In this document: positions 55,701 to 64,000 of the stretch, piece by piece | How the letters are laid out: each line of letters starts with the position of its first letter | How positions within the stretch are numbered: position 1 is the first letter of the stretch | Assembly: GCF_001435315.1 (NCBI RefSeq) | Contig: NZ_AZGK01000003.1 | Coordinates: forward strand, 124,001 to 188,000 | DNA length: 64,000 bases | Origin: Lentilactobacillus parabuchneri DSM 5707 = NBRC 107865 | GTDB taxonomy: Bacteria; Bacillota; Bacilli; Lactobacillales; Lactobacillaceae | Reading direction: 5' to 3' | Notes under the pieces: model-generated | Database searches by the model: none | What the model was told of the DNA's origin: nothing | Seen by the model: only the letters and a program-made list of their open reading frames with translations | Position numbers and translations under genes: made by a program

Positions 55701-56415
55701 AGAAAACCCTGCTGAAAGAACCAAGGAAATCACTGTTAAAGGTGAATCTGATACTCGGACTTACACGGTTCCAATTACCGCTCAAATGAAAGTTGCTGAA
55801 GGCGACTTCATCCACCGTGGTTCTGCATTGAACCAAGGTTCTGTTGACCCTAAGGAATTGTTAAAAGTTCGTGACGTTCTTTCAACTGAAAACTATCTCT
55901 TGCATGAAGTTCAAAAAGTTTACCGTATGCAAGGTGTTGAAGTGTCTGATAAGCATGTGGAAATCATGATTCGTCAAATGCTTCGTAAGGTCCGCATCAT
56001 GGATCCTGGCGACACTGATGTTTTACCTGGTACTTTAATGGACATCAATGACTTCAAGAATAGTAACGCAGATACAGTTGTAACTGGTGGAATCCCAGCG
56101 ACAGCTCGACCTGTCTTGCTTGGAATTACCAAAGCTGCCCTTGAGACCAATAGTTTCTTGTCAGCCGCATCATTCCAAGAAACAACTCGTGTGCTTACTG
56201 ATGCTGCTATTCGTGGTAAAAATGACCCACTTGTTGGTTTGAAGGAAAATGTTATCATTGGTAAATTAATTCCTGCTGGTACTGGAATGCCAGATTACCG
56301 TGGAATTAAGCCTGAAGAAATTGGTAGCTCATCAACTGATGGTGTTTACTCAATTAGCGAGCTTGAAGAGAAAATGAAAGCTGAAGATGCTAGTAAGAGC
56401 AAAACAACGAAGTAA
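52753..56415 (+). CDS. rpoC: DNA-directed RNA polymerase subunit beta'
   Basis: Beta' subunit of 1220 residues. The N-terminal zinc site [13 protein letters not shown]...VCDRCG, the catalytic [10 protein letters not shown] with three magnesium-binding aspartates, the bridge helix and the second zinc site (DCGTDRG and [15 protein letters not shown]) are all seen. The start is GTG, eight bases after GGGAGG. It ends before a strong terminator. Confidence 0.96.
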   Translation: MVDVNKFESMQIGLASPDKIRSWSYGEVKKPETINYRTLKPEKDGLFDERIFGPTKDWECACGKYKRIRYKGIVCDRCGVEVTRSKVRRERMGHIELAAPVTHIWYFKGIPSRMGLVLDMSPRALEEIIYFASYVVTEPGNTPMEKKQLLSEREYREKKQEYGPRFSAQIGAEAIKTLLDDVDVNKEVIELKDELKNATGQKRTRAVRRLDILEAFVQSGNELSWMVMDAIPVIPPDLRPMVQLEGGRFATSDLNDLYRRVINRNNRLKRLLDLNAPGIIVQNEKRMLQEAVDALIDNGRRGRPVAGPGNRPLKSLSHMLKGKQGRFRQNLLGKRVDYSGRSVIDVGPHLRMNQMGLPVPMAMELFKPFIMKELVGRNLASNIKNAKRKIERQDDDVFSVLEDVIKEHPVLLNRAPTLHRLGIQAFEPVLVSGKSMRLHPLVCEAYNADFDGDQMAIHVPLSDEAQAESRLLMLAAGHILAPKDGKPVVTPSQDMVIGNYYLTMEEAGREGEGMIFNSPEEAQLAYKNGIVHWHTRVGIKASAYPKKTFTKEQLDKILVTSVGKIIFNTILPEDFPYINEPTETNLNNFVDDKYFLEAGEDIHEHLKNAALVPPFKKGYLSDIIAEVYKRYKVTETSFFLDRMKDLGYNESTKSGLTVGITDITQLPEKQELIDDAHKKVDMVTKQFRRGLITDHERYERVIGIWNDAKDEIQKRLMAEQDPQNPIYMMSDSGARGNISNFTQLAGMRGLMAAPNGEIMELPITSNFREGLTVLEMFISTHGARKGMTDTALKTANSGYLTRRLVDVAQDVIVREKDCGTDRGLTISAITEGNEMIEPLYDRIVGRYAHKTVKNPKTGDVIVAANTMITEGQAQQIDDLGIKEVTIRSAFTCNTIHGVCEKCYGRNLATGDEVEVGEAVGTVAAQSIGEPGTQLTMRNFHTGGVAGNADITQGLPRVQEIFEARNPKGKAEISEVTGTIESIEENPAERTKEITVKGESDTRTYTVPITAQMKVAEGDFIHRGSALNQGSVDPKELLKVRDVLSTENYLLHEVQKVYRMQGVEVSDKHVEIMIRQMLRKVRIMDPGDTDVLPGTLMDINDFKNSNADTVVTGGIPATARPVLLGITKAALETNSFLSAASFQETTRVLTDAAIRGKNDPLVGLKENVIIGKLIPAGTGMPDYRGIKPEEIGSSSTDGVYSISELEEKMKAEDASKSKTTK

Positions 56416-56436
56416 TCGAACTTAACCAAATTAATC

Positions 56437-56476
56437 AAAAAAGGATTTCACCAATTGCGGTGAAATCCTTTTTTTG
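56437..56476. terminator. Terminator between rpoC and the prepilin peptidase gene
   Basis: AAAAAGGATTTCACC pairs with GGTGAAATCCTTTTT; serves the convergent genes on both sides. Confidence 0.9.
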
Positions 56477-56479
56477 ATG

Positions 56480-57169
56480 TCATGAAATAAGTGGCAGTAA
56501 GACTGACTGAAATTGAAATGTGACAAAGTATCCAACTGAAATGAATGGGACAAATGGAATCTTTGAGTCCTTGGGCCATGGGGCAACAATCAAATAAACG
56601 AGTGCGGCAATGCAGGCAATAAACGTTGTCCATAATAAAAATAGGACACTTGAAATTAACCACAAGCAAAAGTAAATATCCAAATCGCCAGCACCGACCC
56701 AGTGCTTTTTCTGATTAATCAGTTGAACAACAAGGTAGATTACAAAAGCAGGACCAATTTGTGTGAGGGGATGGGCAATTAGCAACAAACAAATACAAAA
56801 TAATCCAAGGATTCCCCAAGTCGGAACCTGCTTTTGGACCAAGTCGAATGAACTTAGAAACGCCATCATGATCAATGACAACATGAACGGGAAATTTGTG
56901 TGTTGGATGTTGAGTGAAGCCAATGCGATTCCAAGCATCAACTCGTTGAAGAAAAACGTTGCTGATAAAGATGACTTGCAGTACCGACACTTTCCTATTA
57001 AAATAATGTAGCTGAGCACAGGAATGAGATCATAAGCAGCTAATTGCATCTGACAAGTGTCACAATGCGATCGTGGCCGGACAATCGACTCGCCCCGAGC
57101 GTCTCTTAACGCAACTAAATTAAAAAAGGACGCCAGGCTTGCACCCAGCAAAAATTGTATGATTATCAT
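56480..57169 (-). CDS. comC: Type IV prepilin peptidase (ComC-like)
   Basis: Membrane protein of 229 residues with about eight helices, processing competence pseudopilins. Two CxxC zinc pairs lie in SHCDTCQMQ and GKCRYCKSS. The catalytic aspartates are in SSFDLVQKQVP and GAGDLDIYFCL; the second usually reads GxGDxK, here the lysine is aspartate. It sits reversed between rpoC and rpsL, as in other Lactobacillaceae. Whether the com operon it serves is intact cannot be told. Confidence 0.9.
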   Translation of the reverse strand: MIIIQFLLGASLASFFNLVALRDARGESIVRPRSHCDTCQMQLAAYDLIPVLSYIILIGKCRYCKSSLSATFFFNELMLGIALASLNIQHTNFPFMLSLIMMAFLSSFDLVQKQVPTWGILGLFCICLLLIAHPLTQIGPAFVIYLVVQLINQKKHWVGAGDLDIYFCLWLISSVLFLLWTTFIACIAALVYLIVAPWPKDSKIPFVPFISVGYFVTFQFQSVLLPLIS

Positions 57170-57228
57170 ATTTTTTACCTCTATATGTTAGGTACGTATT
57201 TTGGCGAAAAATTATTTATCCCGATTCA

Positions 57229-57257
57229 TTGACACAAACGGTTAGTCATGATAAATT
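57229..57257 (+). promoter_or_regulatory. str operon promoter
   Basis: TTGACA (57229-57234), 17-bp spacer, TAAATT (57252-57257). Leader about 150 bases. Confidence 0.75.
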
Positions 57258-57328
57258 AGACAAGGTGCTTTTTGTGACAGATTCCTGAAATATTCAGACA
57301 TGCTGACTGTATATGACAAAAAGTGTTG

Positions 57329-57375
57329 GGCGGTACACATTTCTTTTTACATAAAAAAGAACCGCCTGGATGTGT
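57329..57375 (+). promoter_or_regulatory. Pseudoknot-capable structure in the rpsL leader
   Basis: GGCGGT (57329-57334) pairs with ACCGCC (57361-57366); within it TCTTTTT/AAAAAGA can form an inner stem; ACACAT (57335-57340) can pair with ATGTGT (57370-57375). Feedback control by a ribosomal protein is a possible role. Confidence 0.5.
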
Positions 57376-57412
57376 GGACTTACATTGAAAATTTGAAAGG
57401 AGAACTTTTTAG

Positions 57413-57826
57413 ATGCCTACAATTAACCAATTGGTCCGTAAAGGACGTCATTCTAGAACTTCAAAATCAAAGTCACCAGCTTTAAACTATGCTTACAATA
57501 GTTTCAAGAAGAAGCAAGTTACTGTTCCAGCCCCTCAAAAACGAGGTGTTGCAACCCGTGTTGGTACTATGACACCAAAGAAGCCTAACTCAGCTTTACG
57601 TAAATATGCCCGTGTCCGTTTGTCTAACTTAATTGAAGTTACGGCTTACATTCCAGGTATTGGTCATAACTTACAAGAGCATAGTGTTGTTTTGATCCGT
57701 GGTGGCCGTGTTAAGGATTTACCTGGTGTTCGTTATCACGTTATTCGTGGTGCTCTTGATACTGCCGGTGTTCAAGACCGTCGTCAAGGACGTTCAAAAT
57801 ACGGTACAAAGAAGCCTAAAGAATAA
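57413..57826 (+). CDS. rpsL: 30S ribosomal protein S12
   Basis: Decoding-centre protein of 137 residues. [19 protein letters not shown] and [13 protein letters not shown] carry the lysines (wild type) linked to streptomycin sensitivity. The start is ATG after AAAGGAG. First gene of the str operon rpsL-rpsG-fusA. Confidence 0.97.
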   Translation: MPTINQLVRKGRHSRTSKSKSPALNYAYNSFKKKQVTVPAPQKRGVATRVGTMTPKKPNSALRKYARVRLSNLIEVTAYIPGIGHNLQEHSVVLIRGGRVKDLPGVRYHVIRGALDTAGVQDRRQGRSKYGTKKPKE

Positions 57827-57882
57827 TCTTACTAATGCAATCTAAATATTTAGTTTTATAGAATCATGAGGAGGATAACGAA

Positions 57883-58353
57883 ATGCCTAGAAAAGGAAAT
57901 GTTCAAAAGCGGGAAGTACTTCCTGATCCAATTTATAACTCAAAATTGGTAACCCGTTTAATCAACCGTTTGATGTTAGACGGTAAACGTGGAACTGCAT
58001 CACAAATTTTATATGGTGCCTTTGACATCATTAAGAAAGAAACCAACAACGAACCAGTTGACGTATTCGAAGAAGCAATGAAGAACGTTATGCCGGTCCT
58101 TGAAGTTAAGGCTCGTCGTGTTGGTGGTTCTAACTACCAAGTTCCAATCGAAGTTCGACCAGATCGTCGGACCACATTGGGCTTACGTTGGATCGTTAAC
58201 TACGCTCGTTCACGTGGTGAGCATACGATGACTGAACGTCTTGCACGTGAAATCATGGATGCCGCTAATAATACGGGTGCTTCAGTTAAGAAGCGTGAAG
58301 ACACACATAGAATGGCTGAAGCCAACCGTGCATTTGCACATTATCGTTGGTAA
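57883..58353 (+). CDS. rpsG: 30S ribosomal protein S7
   Basis: Protein of 156 residues; [20 protein letters not shown] and [16 protein letters not shown] are S7 signatures. It nucleates assembly of the 30S head. The start is ATG after GAGGAGG. Confidence 0.97.
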   Translation: MPRKGNVQKREVLPDPIYNSKLVTRLINRLMLDGKRGTASQILYGAFDIIKKETNNEPVDVFEEAMKNVMPVLEVKARRVGGSNYQVPIEVRPDRRTTLGLRWIVNYARSRGEHTMTERLAREIMDAANNTGASVKKREDTHRMAEANRAFAHYRW

Positions 58354-58385
58354 TATCAACTTTATTCTCAACAGCTCAAACTAAT

Positions 58386-58409
58386 AAGTGGCTGATTTAG
58401 CCACTTTTT
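58386..58409 (+). terminator. Attenuator-like hairpin between rpsG and fusA
   Basis: AAGTGGCT pairs with AGCCACTT, followed by TTTG. Located inside the str operon, it would lower fusA relative to rpsL-rpsG. Confidence 0.6.
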
Positions 58410-58433
58410 GTACGAATCGGAAGGAGTTACACA

Positions 58434-60536
58434 ATGGCTAACAAACGAGAATTTCCACTAGAAAAAACTCGTAATATCGGGATTATGGCCCATATCGATG
58501 CTGGTAAGACCACGACTACTGAACGTATCTTGTACTATACCGGTAAAATTCATAAAATTGGTGAAACCCATGATGGTGCTTCACAAATGGACTGGATGGC
58601 CCAAGAACAGGAACGTGGGATTACGATCACTTCTGCCGCTACAACGGCACAATGGAAAGACCACCGTATCAATATCATTGATACCCCAGGACACGTGGAT
58701 TTCACTGTTGAAGTTGAACGTTCACTTCGTGTTTTGGATGGTGCGATCGCCGTTTTAGATGGTCAAGCTGGTGTAGAGCCACAGACAGAAACTGTTTGGC
58801 GTCAGGCATCCGACTATGACGTTCCCCGTATTGTTTTTGTTAACAAGATGGATAAGCTTGGTGCAGACTTTGACTTTTCAGTTAAGTCAATTGCAGATCG
58901 TTTGAATGCAAAGCCTCTTGCTATCCAAATGCCAATTGGTGCCGAAGATGCTTTCGAAGGGGTTATTGACCTTATTGAAATGAAAGCTGATCTTTATGAT
59001 GAAGATAAGCTTGGTACTGAATGGGATACAGTTGACGTTCCAGATGACTATAAAGAAGAAGCCACTAAGCGCCGTGCCCAATTGATCGAAGACCTTGCAG
59101 ATGTTGATGACGATATCATGAACAAATACCTGGAAGGTGAAGAGATCCCAGTTCCTGAAATTAAGGCTGCTATTCGTAAAGCAACTTTGAACTTGGAATT
59201 GTTCCCAGTGCTGGCTGGTTCAGCTTTCAAGAACAAGGGTGTTCAAATGTTGATGGATGCAGTTATTGACTACTTGCCATCACCACTTGATGTTAAGCCT
59301 TATAAAGCAACTGACCCTGAAACCGGTGAAAACATCGAATTGAAGGCTAATGATGACGCAAGTTTTGCCGCCTTGGCATTCAAGATTGCAACCGATCCTT
59401 TCGTTGGTCGTTTGACTTATATTCGTGTTTACTCAGGTACCCTTGAATCAGGTTCTTACATTTTGAACGCAACTAAAGATAAGCGTGAGCGTGTTGGACG
59501 TTTGCTTCAAATGCATTCAAATCACCGTCAAGAAATTCCAGAAGTATTCTCTGGTGATATTGCGGCAGCTATCGGTTTGAAGAACACCACAACCGGTGAT
59601 TCATTGACTGATGTTGATCACCCACTTCACTTGGAATCAATGGAATTCCCTGACCCAGTTATTCAGGTTGCCGTTGAGCCTAAGACCAAAGCTGACCAAG
59701 ACAAGATGAACGTTGCGCTTCAAAAGTTATCTGAAGAAGATCCAACCTTTAAAGCAACGACTAACCCTGAAACCGGTGAAACATTAATCGCCGGAATGGG
59801 CGAGTTGCATTTGGATATCATCATTGACCGTATGAAACGTGAATTTAACGTTGAAGCCACTGTTGGTGCCCCACAAGTTTCATATCGTGAAGCATTCACT
59901 AAAACAACCAAGGCTCAAGGTAAGTTCATTCGTCAGTCTGGTGGTAAAGGTCAATATGGTGATGTTTGGATTGAATTTACGCCAAACGAAGAAGGAAAAG
60001 GATTTGAATTCGAAGATGCCATCGTTGGTGGTGTTGTTCCTCGTGAATACATCCCAGCCGTTGAACAAGGTTTGAAAGAATCATTGGCAAACGGCGTCCT
60101 TGCCGGATATCCATTGATTGACTTGAAAGCCAAGTTATATGATGGTAGTTATCATGAAGTCGATTCTAGTGAAGCTGCATTTAAGGTAGCTGCATCAATC
60201 GCGCTTCGTAATGCTGCTAAGACCGCTGCACCTGTTATCTTGGAACCAATCATGAAAGTTGATATTAATGTCCCTGAAGAATACATGGGTGACATTATGG
60301 GCCAAGTAACTGCTAGACGTGGACGTGTTGATGGAATGGAAAGCCGAAGCGGTGCTGAAGTTATTCATTCATTCGTCCCATTAGCTGAAATGTTTGGTTA
60401 TGCAACAACGCTTCGTTCTGCATCACAAGGTCGTGGTACATTTACAATGACCTTTGATCACTACGAGCCAGTTCCAAAGAGTATTCAAGCTGAAATTATC
60501 AAGAAGAATGGTGGAAATCAACCAGCCGAAGATTAA
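58434..60536 (+). CDS. fusA: Elongation factor G
   Basis: Translational GTPase of 700 residues that moves tRNA and mRNA through the ribosome. The P-loop is [14 protein letters not shown], switch I includes the [11 protein letters not shown] block, and DTPGHVDF and NKMDKLGAD complete the GTP site. Domains II-V follow with full length. The start is ATG after AAGGAG. It is followed by a strong terminator. Confidence 0.97.
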   Translation: MANKREFPLEKTRNIGIMAHIDAGKTTTTERILYYTGKIHKIGETHDGASQMDWMAQEQERGITITSAATTAQWKDHRINIIDTPGHVDFTVEVERSLRVLDGAIAVLDGQAGVEPQTETVWRQASDYDVPRIVFVNKMDKLGADFDFSVKSIADRLNAKPLAIQMPIGAEDAFEGVIDLIEMKADLYDEDKLGTEWDTVDVPDDYKEEATKRRAQLIEDLADVDDDIMNKYLEGEEIPVPEIKAAIRKATLNLELFPVLAGSAFKNKGVQMLMDAVIDYLPSPLDVKPYKATDPETGENIELKANDDASFAALAFKIATDPFVGRLTYIRVYSGTLESGSYILNATKDKRERVGRLLQMHSNHRQEIPEVFSGDIAAAIGLKNTTTGDSLTDVDHPLHLESMEFPDPVIQVAVEPKTKADQDKMNVALQKLSEEDPTFKATTNPETGETLIAGMGELHLDIIIDRMKREFNVEATVGAPQVSYREAFTKTTKAQGKFIRQSGGKGQYGDVWIEFTPNEEGKGFEFEDAIVGGVVPREYIPAVEQGLKESLANGVLAGYPLIDLKAKLYDGSYHEVDSSEAAFKVAASIALRNAAKTAAPVILEPIMKVDINVPEEYMGDIMGQVTARRGRVDGMESRSGAEVIHSFVPLAEMFGYATTLRSASQGRGTFTMTFDHYEPVPKSIQAEIIKKNGGNQPAED

Positions 60537-60544
60537 TTCAGTTA

Positions 60545-60578
60545 AGAGATCGGAATTTTAATTCCGGTCTCTTTTTTT
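60545..60578 (+). terminator. Intrinsic terminator of the str operon
   Basis: AGAGATCGGAATT pairs with AATTCCGGTCTCT, followed by TTTTTT. Confidence 0.9.
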
Positions 60579-60722
60579 ATAAATTTGTTTGTTGAATCAA
60601 CAAAATGCGTTTATAATAAATAGATTGAAGTCAGTTACGCTCATTTAGTCATTAAATAAAATTGTTTGAACAGGTTGTTTCGTAACAGAAATATTACAAA
60701 TTGAATTTATTGCTGTTTACAC

Positions 60723-60751
60723 TTGTTTTGTGCGGCTTTTTTTAGTACACT
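60723..60751 (+). promoter_or_regulatory. S10 operon promoter
   Basis: TTGTTT (60723-60728), 17-bp spacer, TACACT (60746-60751). Confidence 0.6.
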
Positions 60752-60809
60752 ATTTGAGTACTTGTTTTTAGGGATAAGTTTGCCCTAAACGAGTTTGTAT
60801 TAGCTTTGA

Positions 60810-60870
60810 TGTGAAAGGTTGCGACACACCCGGATGCTTTGCCATGGGTTTGGCGGTAATTTTCACGGAG
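60810..60870 (+). promoter_or_regulatory. Structured S10 operon leader
   Basis: GTGAAA near 60811 pairs with TTTTCAC near 60861; an inner ACCC/GGGT stem lies between. It may serve autoregulation by L4 as in other Firmicutes; this is inferred. Confidence 0.4.
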
Positions 60871-60908
60871 TTAGTCCTATTTTCAAAATAGACGAAGGAG
60901 GGAACACA

Positions 60909-61217
60909 ATGGCAAAACAAAAAATTCGAATTCGGTTGAAGGCATACGAGCATCGTATCTTAGACCAATCCGCAGACAAGATTGTTGCAACTGCGCAAAG
61001 AACTGGAGCTACTATTTCAGGTCCAATTCCATTGCCAACTGATCGTACAATCTACACGGTTTTAGCTTCACCACATAAGTTTAAGGATTCTCGTGAGCAA
61101 TTTGAAATCTTAACTCACAAGCGATTAATCGATATTTTAAATCCAACACCAAAGACTGTCGACTCATTAATGAAGCTCGACCTGCCAAGCGGTGTGGACA
61201 TTGAAATCAAACTATAG
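60909..61217 (+). CDS. rpsJ: 30S ribosomal protein S10
   Basis: Protein of 102 residues: [20 protein letters not shown] and [19 protein letters not shown] are S10 signatures. ATG 60909 follows GAAGGAGG; the frame open upstream covers the leader and is not coding. First gene of the S10 operon. Confidence 0.97.
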   Translation: MAKQKIRIRLKAYEHRILDQSADKIVATAQRTGATISGPIPLPTDRTIYTVLASPHKFKDSREQFEILTHKRLIDILNPTPKTVDSLMKLDLPSGVDIEIKL

Positions 61218-61244
61218 TAAATACAATATATCGGAGGTGTACTC

Positions 61245-61880
61245 ATGACCAGAAAAGGAATCTTAGGAAAGAAAGTTGGAATGACGCAAGTCTTCACTGA
61301 CAACGGTGAATTAGTACCAGTTACTGTTGTAGAAGTGACGCCTAATGTCATTATGCAAATCAAGACCGTTGAAAATGATGGTTACGATTCAGTTCAATTA
61401 GGTTATGCAGACAAGCGTACTGTGCTTACTAACAAGCCAGAACAAGGTCATGCAAAGAAAGCAAACACGACTCCTAAGCGCTTCATTAAAGAAATCAAAG
61501 ATGTTGAGCTGGGAGATTATAAAGTATCTGATGAAGTTAAGGCGGATATCTTTAAACCAGGAGACATCGTTGATGTAACTGGAACCACAAAAGGTCATGG
61601 ATACCAAGGTAACATTCATAAAGACGGCCAATCACGTGGACCAGAAACTCATGGTTCTCGTTATCACCGTCGTCCGGGTTCTCTTGGTGTAATTATTAAC
61701 CGAGTTGTTCCTGGTATGAAATTGCCTGGAAGAATGGGTAACAAGACTGTTACTATTCAAAATTTAGAGATCGTTAATGCTGATACAGACAACAACGTTC
61801 TTTTAATCAAGGGTAATGTCCCTGGTGCAAATAAATCATTTATTACAATTAGAAGTGCCGTTCACGGCTCAAAAAAGTAG
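61245..61880 (+). CDS. rplC: 50S ribosomal protein L3
   Basis: Protein of 211 residues. [20 protein letters not shown] and the central extension [17 protein letters not shown], which reaches the peptidyl transferase centre, are typical. Start ATG after GGAGGTG. Confidence 0.97.
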   Translation: MTRKGILGKKVGMTQVFTDNGELVPVTVVEVTPNVIMQIKTVENDGYDSVQLGYADKRTVLTNKPEQGHAKKANTTPKRFIKEIKDVELGDYKVSDEVKADIFKPGDIVDVTGTTKGHGYQGNIHKDGQSRGPETHGSRYHRRPGSLGVIINRVVPGMKLPGRMGNKTVTIQNLEIVNADTDNNVLLIKGNVPGANKSFITIRSAVHGSKK

Positions 61881-61897
61881 AAGGGAGGCAACCATAG

Positions 61898-62521
61898 ATG
61901 ACTGACGTAGCATTATACAAACAAGACGGAAGTAAGAATGGTACTGTTACATTGAATGACGGTATCTTCGGTATCGAGCCTAACAACAACGTTGTGTTCG
62001 ATGCAATTATTATGCAACGTGCTTCTTTACGTCAAGGAACACATTCTGTTAAGAACCGTTCAGCAGTTCGTGGCGGTGGAAAGAAGCCTTGGCGTCAAAA
62101 GGGTACTGGTAGAGCACGACAAGGCTCTATTCGTTCACCACAATGGCGAGGCGGTGGAATTGTCTTCGGACCAACTCCACGTTCATACTCATACCGTTTG
62201 CCTAAGAAGGTTTCACGTTTGGCATTGAAGTCAGTGTTATCAGAAAAGGTTTCCGATGACAAATTAGTCGTTGTTGATACTTTAAAGTTTGATGCACCTA
62301 AGACTAAAGAATTTGCCGAATTGTTAAACAAATTAGACGTTTCAACTAAGACATTAGTAGTTTTGGAAGACGACAACGAAAAAGCTGTTTTATCAGCTCG
62401 TAATTTGGAAAATGTCAAAGTAGTACCTGCTAAGGGTATTAACACTTTGGACGTTGCTGATCATGACAAAGTTGTCATTACGAAAGCTGCTCTTTCTCAA
62501 GTAGAGGAGGTGCTCGCATAA
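61898..62521 (+). CDS. rplD: 50S ribosomal protein L4
   Basis: Protein of 207 residues. The exit-tunnel loop [19 protein letters not shown] and [16 protein letters not shown] are present. In many bacteria L4 represses its own operon. It overlaps rplW by one base. Confidence 0.97.
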   Translation: MTDVALYKQDGSKNGTVTLNDGIFGIEPNNNVVFDAIIMQRASLRQGTHSVKNRSAVRGGGKKPWRQKGTGRARQGSIRSPQWRGGGIVFGPTPRSYSYRLPKKVSRLALKSVLSEKVSDDKLVVVDTLKFDAPKTKEFAELLNKLDVSTKTLVVLEDDNEKAVLSARNLENVKVVPAKGINTLDVADHDKVVITKAALSQVEEVLA

Positions 62522-62808
62522 TGGAATCACGTGATATTATTTTACGCCCAGTTATTACTGAAGAAACAACCAGTAAGATGGACGATAAGACCTACACATT
62601 CGATGTTGATTTACGAGCAACTAAGACCCAAGTTAAAAAGGCTATCGAAGACATCTTTGATGTTAAGGTTGTCCGAGTAAACATTATGAATGTTCGCGGT
62701 AAATTAAAGCGTCAGGGTCGATATGCCGGTTACACTAAAAAGCGTCGTAAGGCAATCGTTACTTTGACTGAAGATTCAAAAGAAATCGAATTATTCAACG
62801 AAGAATAA
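62521..62808 (+). CDS. rplW: 50S ribosomal protein L23
   Basis: Protein of 95 residues at the tunnel exit, a docking site for trigger factor and [21 protein letters not shown] and [20 protein letters not shown] are characteristic. Confidence 0.97.
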   Translation: MESRDIILRPVITEETTSKMDDKTYTFDVDLRATKTQVKKAIEDIFDVKVVRVNIMNVRGKLKRQGRYAGYTKKRRKAIVTLTEDSKEIELFNEE

Positions 62809-62840
62809 TTTCTTAATCTCTAAATTAGGAGGAAAACGTT

Positions 62841-63680
62841 TTGGCCATTAAAACATATAAGCCAACCAGCAATGGTAGACGTAATATGACAAGTTTAGAC
62901 TACAGCTCAATCACAAAAAGTAAGCCTGAAAAGTCTTTGCTTGAATCAAAGAGCAAAACAGCCGGCCGTAATAACTATGGTCATATGACTGTTCGTCACC
63001 GTGGTGGTGGTAACAAAAACCAATACCGTATCATTGATTTTAAGCGAATCAAGGATGGCGTTCCAGCAACTGTTAAAGCCATTGAATACGATCCTAACCG
63101 GACTGCAAACATTGCTTTAATCGTTTATACCGATGGAATCAAATCATACATTATTGCACCAAAAGGATTAAAAGTTGGAGATAAGGTTGAATCCGGTGTT
63201 GAAGCAGATATCAAACCAGGTAACACACTTCCACTTTCAAATATTCCAGTTGGTACAATTATTCACAACATCGAATTGAAGCCTGGTAAGGGTGGACAGC
63301 TTGTTCGTTCAGCCGGTGCTTCAGCTCAATTGCTTGGTCGTGATGGCAAGTATTCACTTGTTCGTCTTGCATCAGGTGAAGTTCGTTTAATTCTCAGCAC
63401 AAACCGAGCAACAATTGGCTCAGTAAGTAATGAAGAACACGAATTAGTAAATGTTGGTAAGGCTGGTCGTACACGTTACAAGGGCCAACGTCCTCACGTT
63501 CGTGGATCAGTAATGAACCCTAACGATCACCCTCATGGTGGTGGTGAAGGTAAAGCGCCAGTTGGACTTCCATCACCATTATCACCATGGGGTAAGAAGA
63601 CAGTTGGTAAGAAGACTCGTTCTAAGAAAGCACGTTCGAACAAATTTATCGTTCGTCGTCGTAAAGGATCGAAGATGTAA
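62841..63680 (+). CDS. rplB: 50S ribosomal protein L2
   Basis: Protein of 279 residues. [20 protein letters not shown], the ribosomal RNA-binding core and [20 protein letters not shown] with the conserved histidine region are L2. The start is TTG after AGGAGG. Confidence 0.97.
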   Translation: MAIKTYKPTSNGRRNMTSLDYSSITKSKPEKSLLESKSKTAGRNNYGHMTVRHRGGGNKNQYRIIDFKRIKDGVPATVKAIEYDPNRTANIALIVYTDGIKSYIIAPKGLKVGDKVESGVEADIKPGNTLPLSNIPVGTIIHNIELKPGKGGQLVRSAGASAQLLGRDGKYSLVRLASGEVRLILSTNRATIGSVSNEEHELVNVGKAGRTRYKGQRPHVRGSVMNPNDHPHGGGEGKAPVGLPSPLSPWGKKTVGKKTRSKKARSNKFIVRRRKGSKM

Positions 63681-63731
63681 TAGAACGCACTTATTAATTA
63701 CAATTAATTTGTGTGCAGAGGAGGTTGCAAA

Positions 63732-64000
63732 ATGAGTCGTAGTTTGAAAAAGGGACCATTCGCCGATGAGTATTTACTCAAAAAAGTAGACGCTCAAAAA
63801 GACCAAGAAAAGAAGTCAGTTATCAAGACTTGGTCACGACGCTCAACGATTTTCCCAAGTTTTATTGGATATACATTTGCTGTTTATGATGGACGTAAGC
63901 ACGTCCCAGTTTATGTTCAAGAAGACATGGTAGGTCACAAGCTTGGTGAATTCGTTCCAACTCGTACATTCCATGGTCATGGAACCGACGATAAGAAGAC
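63732..64000 (+). CDS. rpsS: 30S ribosomal protein S19 (3' end cut by window edge)
   Basis: [20 protein letters not shown] and [16 protein letters not shown]-like sequence (visible as [20 protein letters not shown]) identify S19. About 89 codons are present; only the last few residues and the stop lie beyond the window. Start ATG after GAGGAGG. Confidence 0.96.
   Translation, partial: MSRSLKKGPFADEYLLKKVDAQKDQEKKSVIKTWSRRSTIFPSFIGYTFAVYDGRKHVPVYVQEDMVGHKLGEFVPTRTFHGHGTDDKK

Larger units (their letters stand above)
60537..60908. other. 372-bp intergenic region before the S10 operon
   Basis: It holds the fusA terminator, AT-rich sequence without features, the S10 promoter and its leader. tuf, which follows fusA in some bacteria, is not here. 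Confidence 0.7.

Noticed and set aside
60819-60908. Thirty-codon extension of rpsJ
   Set aside because: It lies in the structured leader, and S10 normally begins [11 protein letters not shown], directly after GAAGGAGG.
1-64000. CRISPR array, prophage or insertion sequence
   Set aside because: No regular direct repeats with spacers, no transposase, integrase or phage structural gene is visible.

Overview
The window is a chromosomal segment of a low-to-medium GC Gram-positive of the family Lactobacillaceae. The grounds are the gene order serS, tRNA cluster, ctsR-clpC, rpoB-rpoC, a reversed comC-type peptidase, rpsL-rpsG-fusA and the S10 operon; a ctsR-clpC pair without mcsA/mcsB; T-box leaders; the frequent use of TTG starts; and flavin NADH oxidase/peroxidase genes. 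A heterofermentative Lentilactobacillus-like species is my guess, but nothing here fixes the genus. I see no insertion sequence, prophage, CRISPR array or rRNA.

Layout. 1-4.9 kb: end of a MerR regulator, cyclopropane fatty acid synthase, and a reversed PAP2 phosphatase/YfhO envelope pair. 5.3-7.4 kb: a two-component system. 7.5-14.2 kb: a redox and stress block (MerR with cupin and carboxymuconolactone decarboxylase genes, AhpC peroxiredoxin, MarR with an MFS exporter, an NmrA-like protein, NADH peroxidase). 14.5-16.9 kb: a split ThrE-type exporter with an M20 amidohydrolase. 17.1-24.4 kb: methionine genes metA-metY behind a very long T-box leader, then argCJBD. 24.5-31.3 kb: NADH oxidase, RluA, small and hypothetical genes, an azoreductase. 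31.3-34.2 kb: a probable manganese-responsive operon (CDF exporter, SloR/MntR-like repressor, a second ThrE-type pair). 34.3-42.7 kb: PadR/DUF1700/DUF4097, TauE/DUF1634, PAP2, GNAT, a lysine permease behind a lysine riboswitch, LacD aldolase, deoxynucleoside kinase. 42.8-64 kb: housekeeping block from serS (T-box) through eight tRNAs, ctsR-clpC, rpoBC, the str operon and the start of the S10 operon.

Regulation is the most informative part of the sequence. Readable control elements include two T-boxes, a lysine riboswitch, a CtsR box, a 20-bp palindrome inside a 19-bp-spaced MerR promoter, paired MarR operators, a DtxR-type palindrome before the CDF gene, a PadR-type palindrome, and leader structures before rpoB, rpsL and fusA. 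The most unusual observations are a ~275-bp hairpin-rich, TIR-bounded insertion inside the metA T-box leader with a possible relative next to the ctsR promoter, a two-hairpin repeat used as a terminator in opposite orientations, a 21-bp SD/anti-SD inverted repeat between the NADH peroxidase and NmrA-like genes, and an amino-acid-exporter-like pair placed in a metal-responsive operon.
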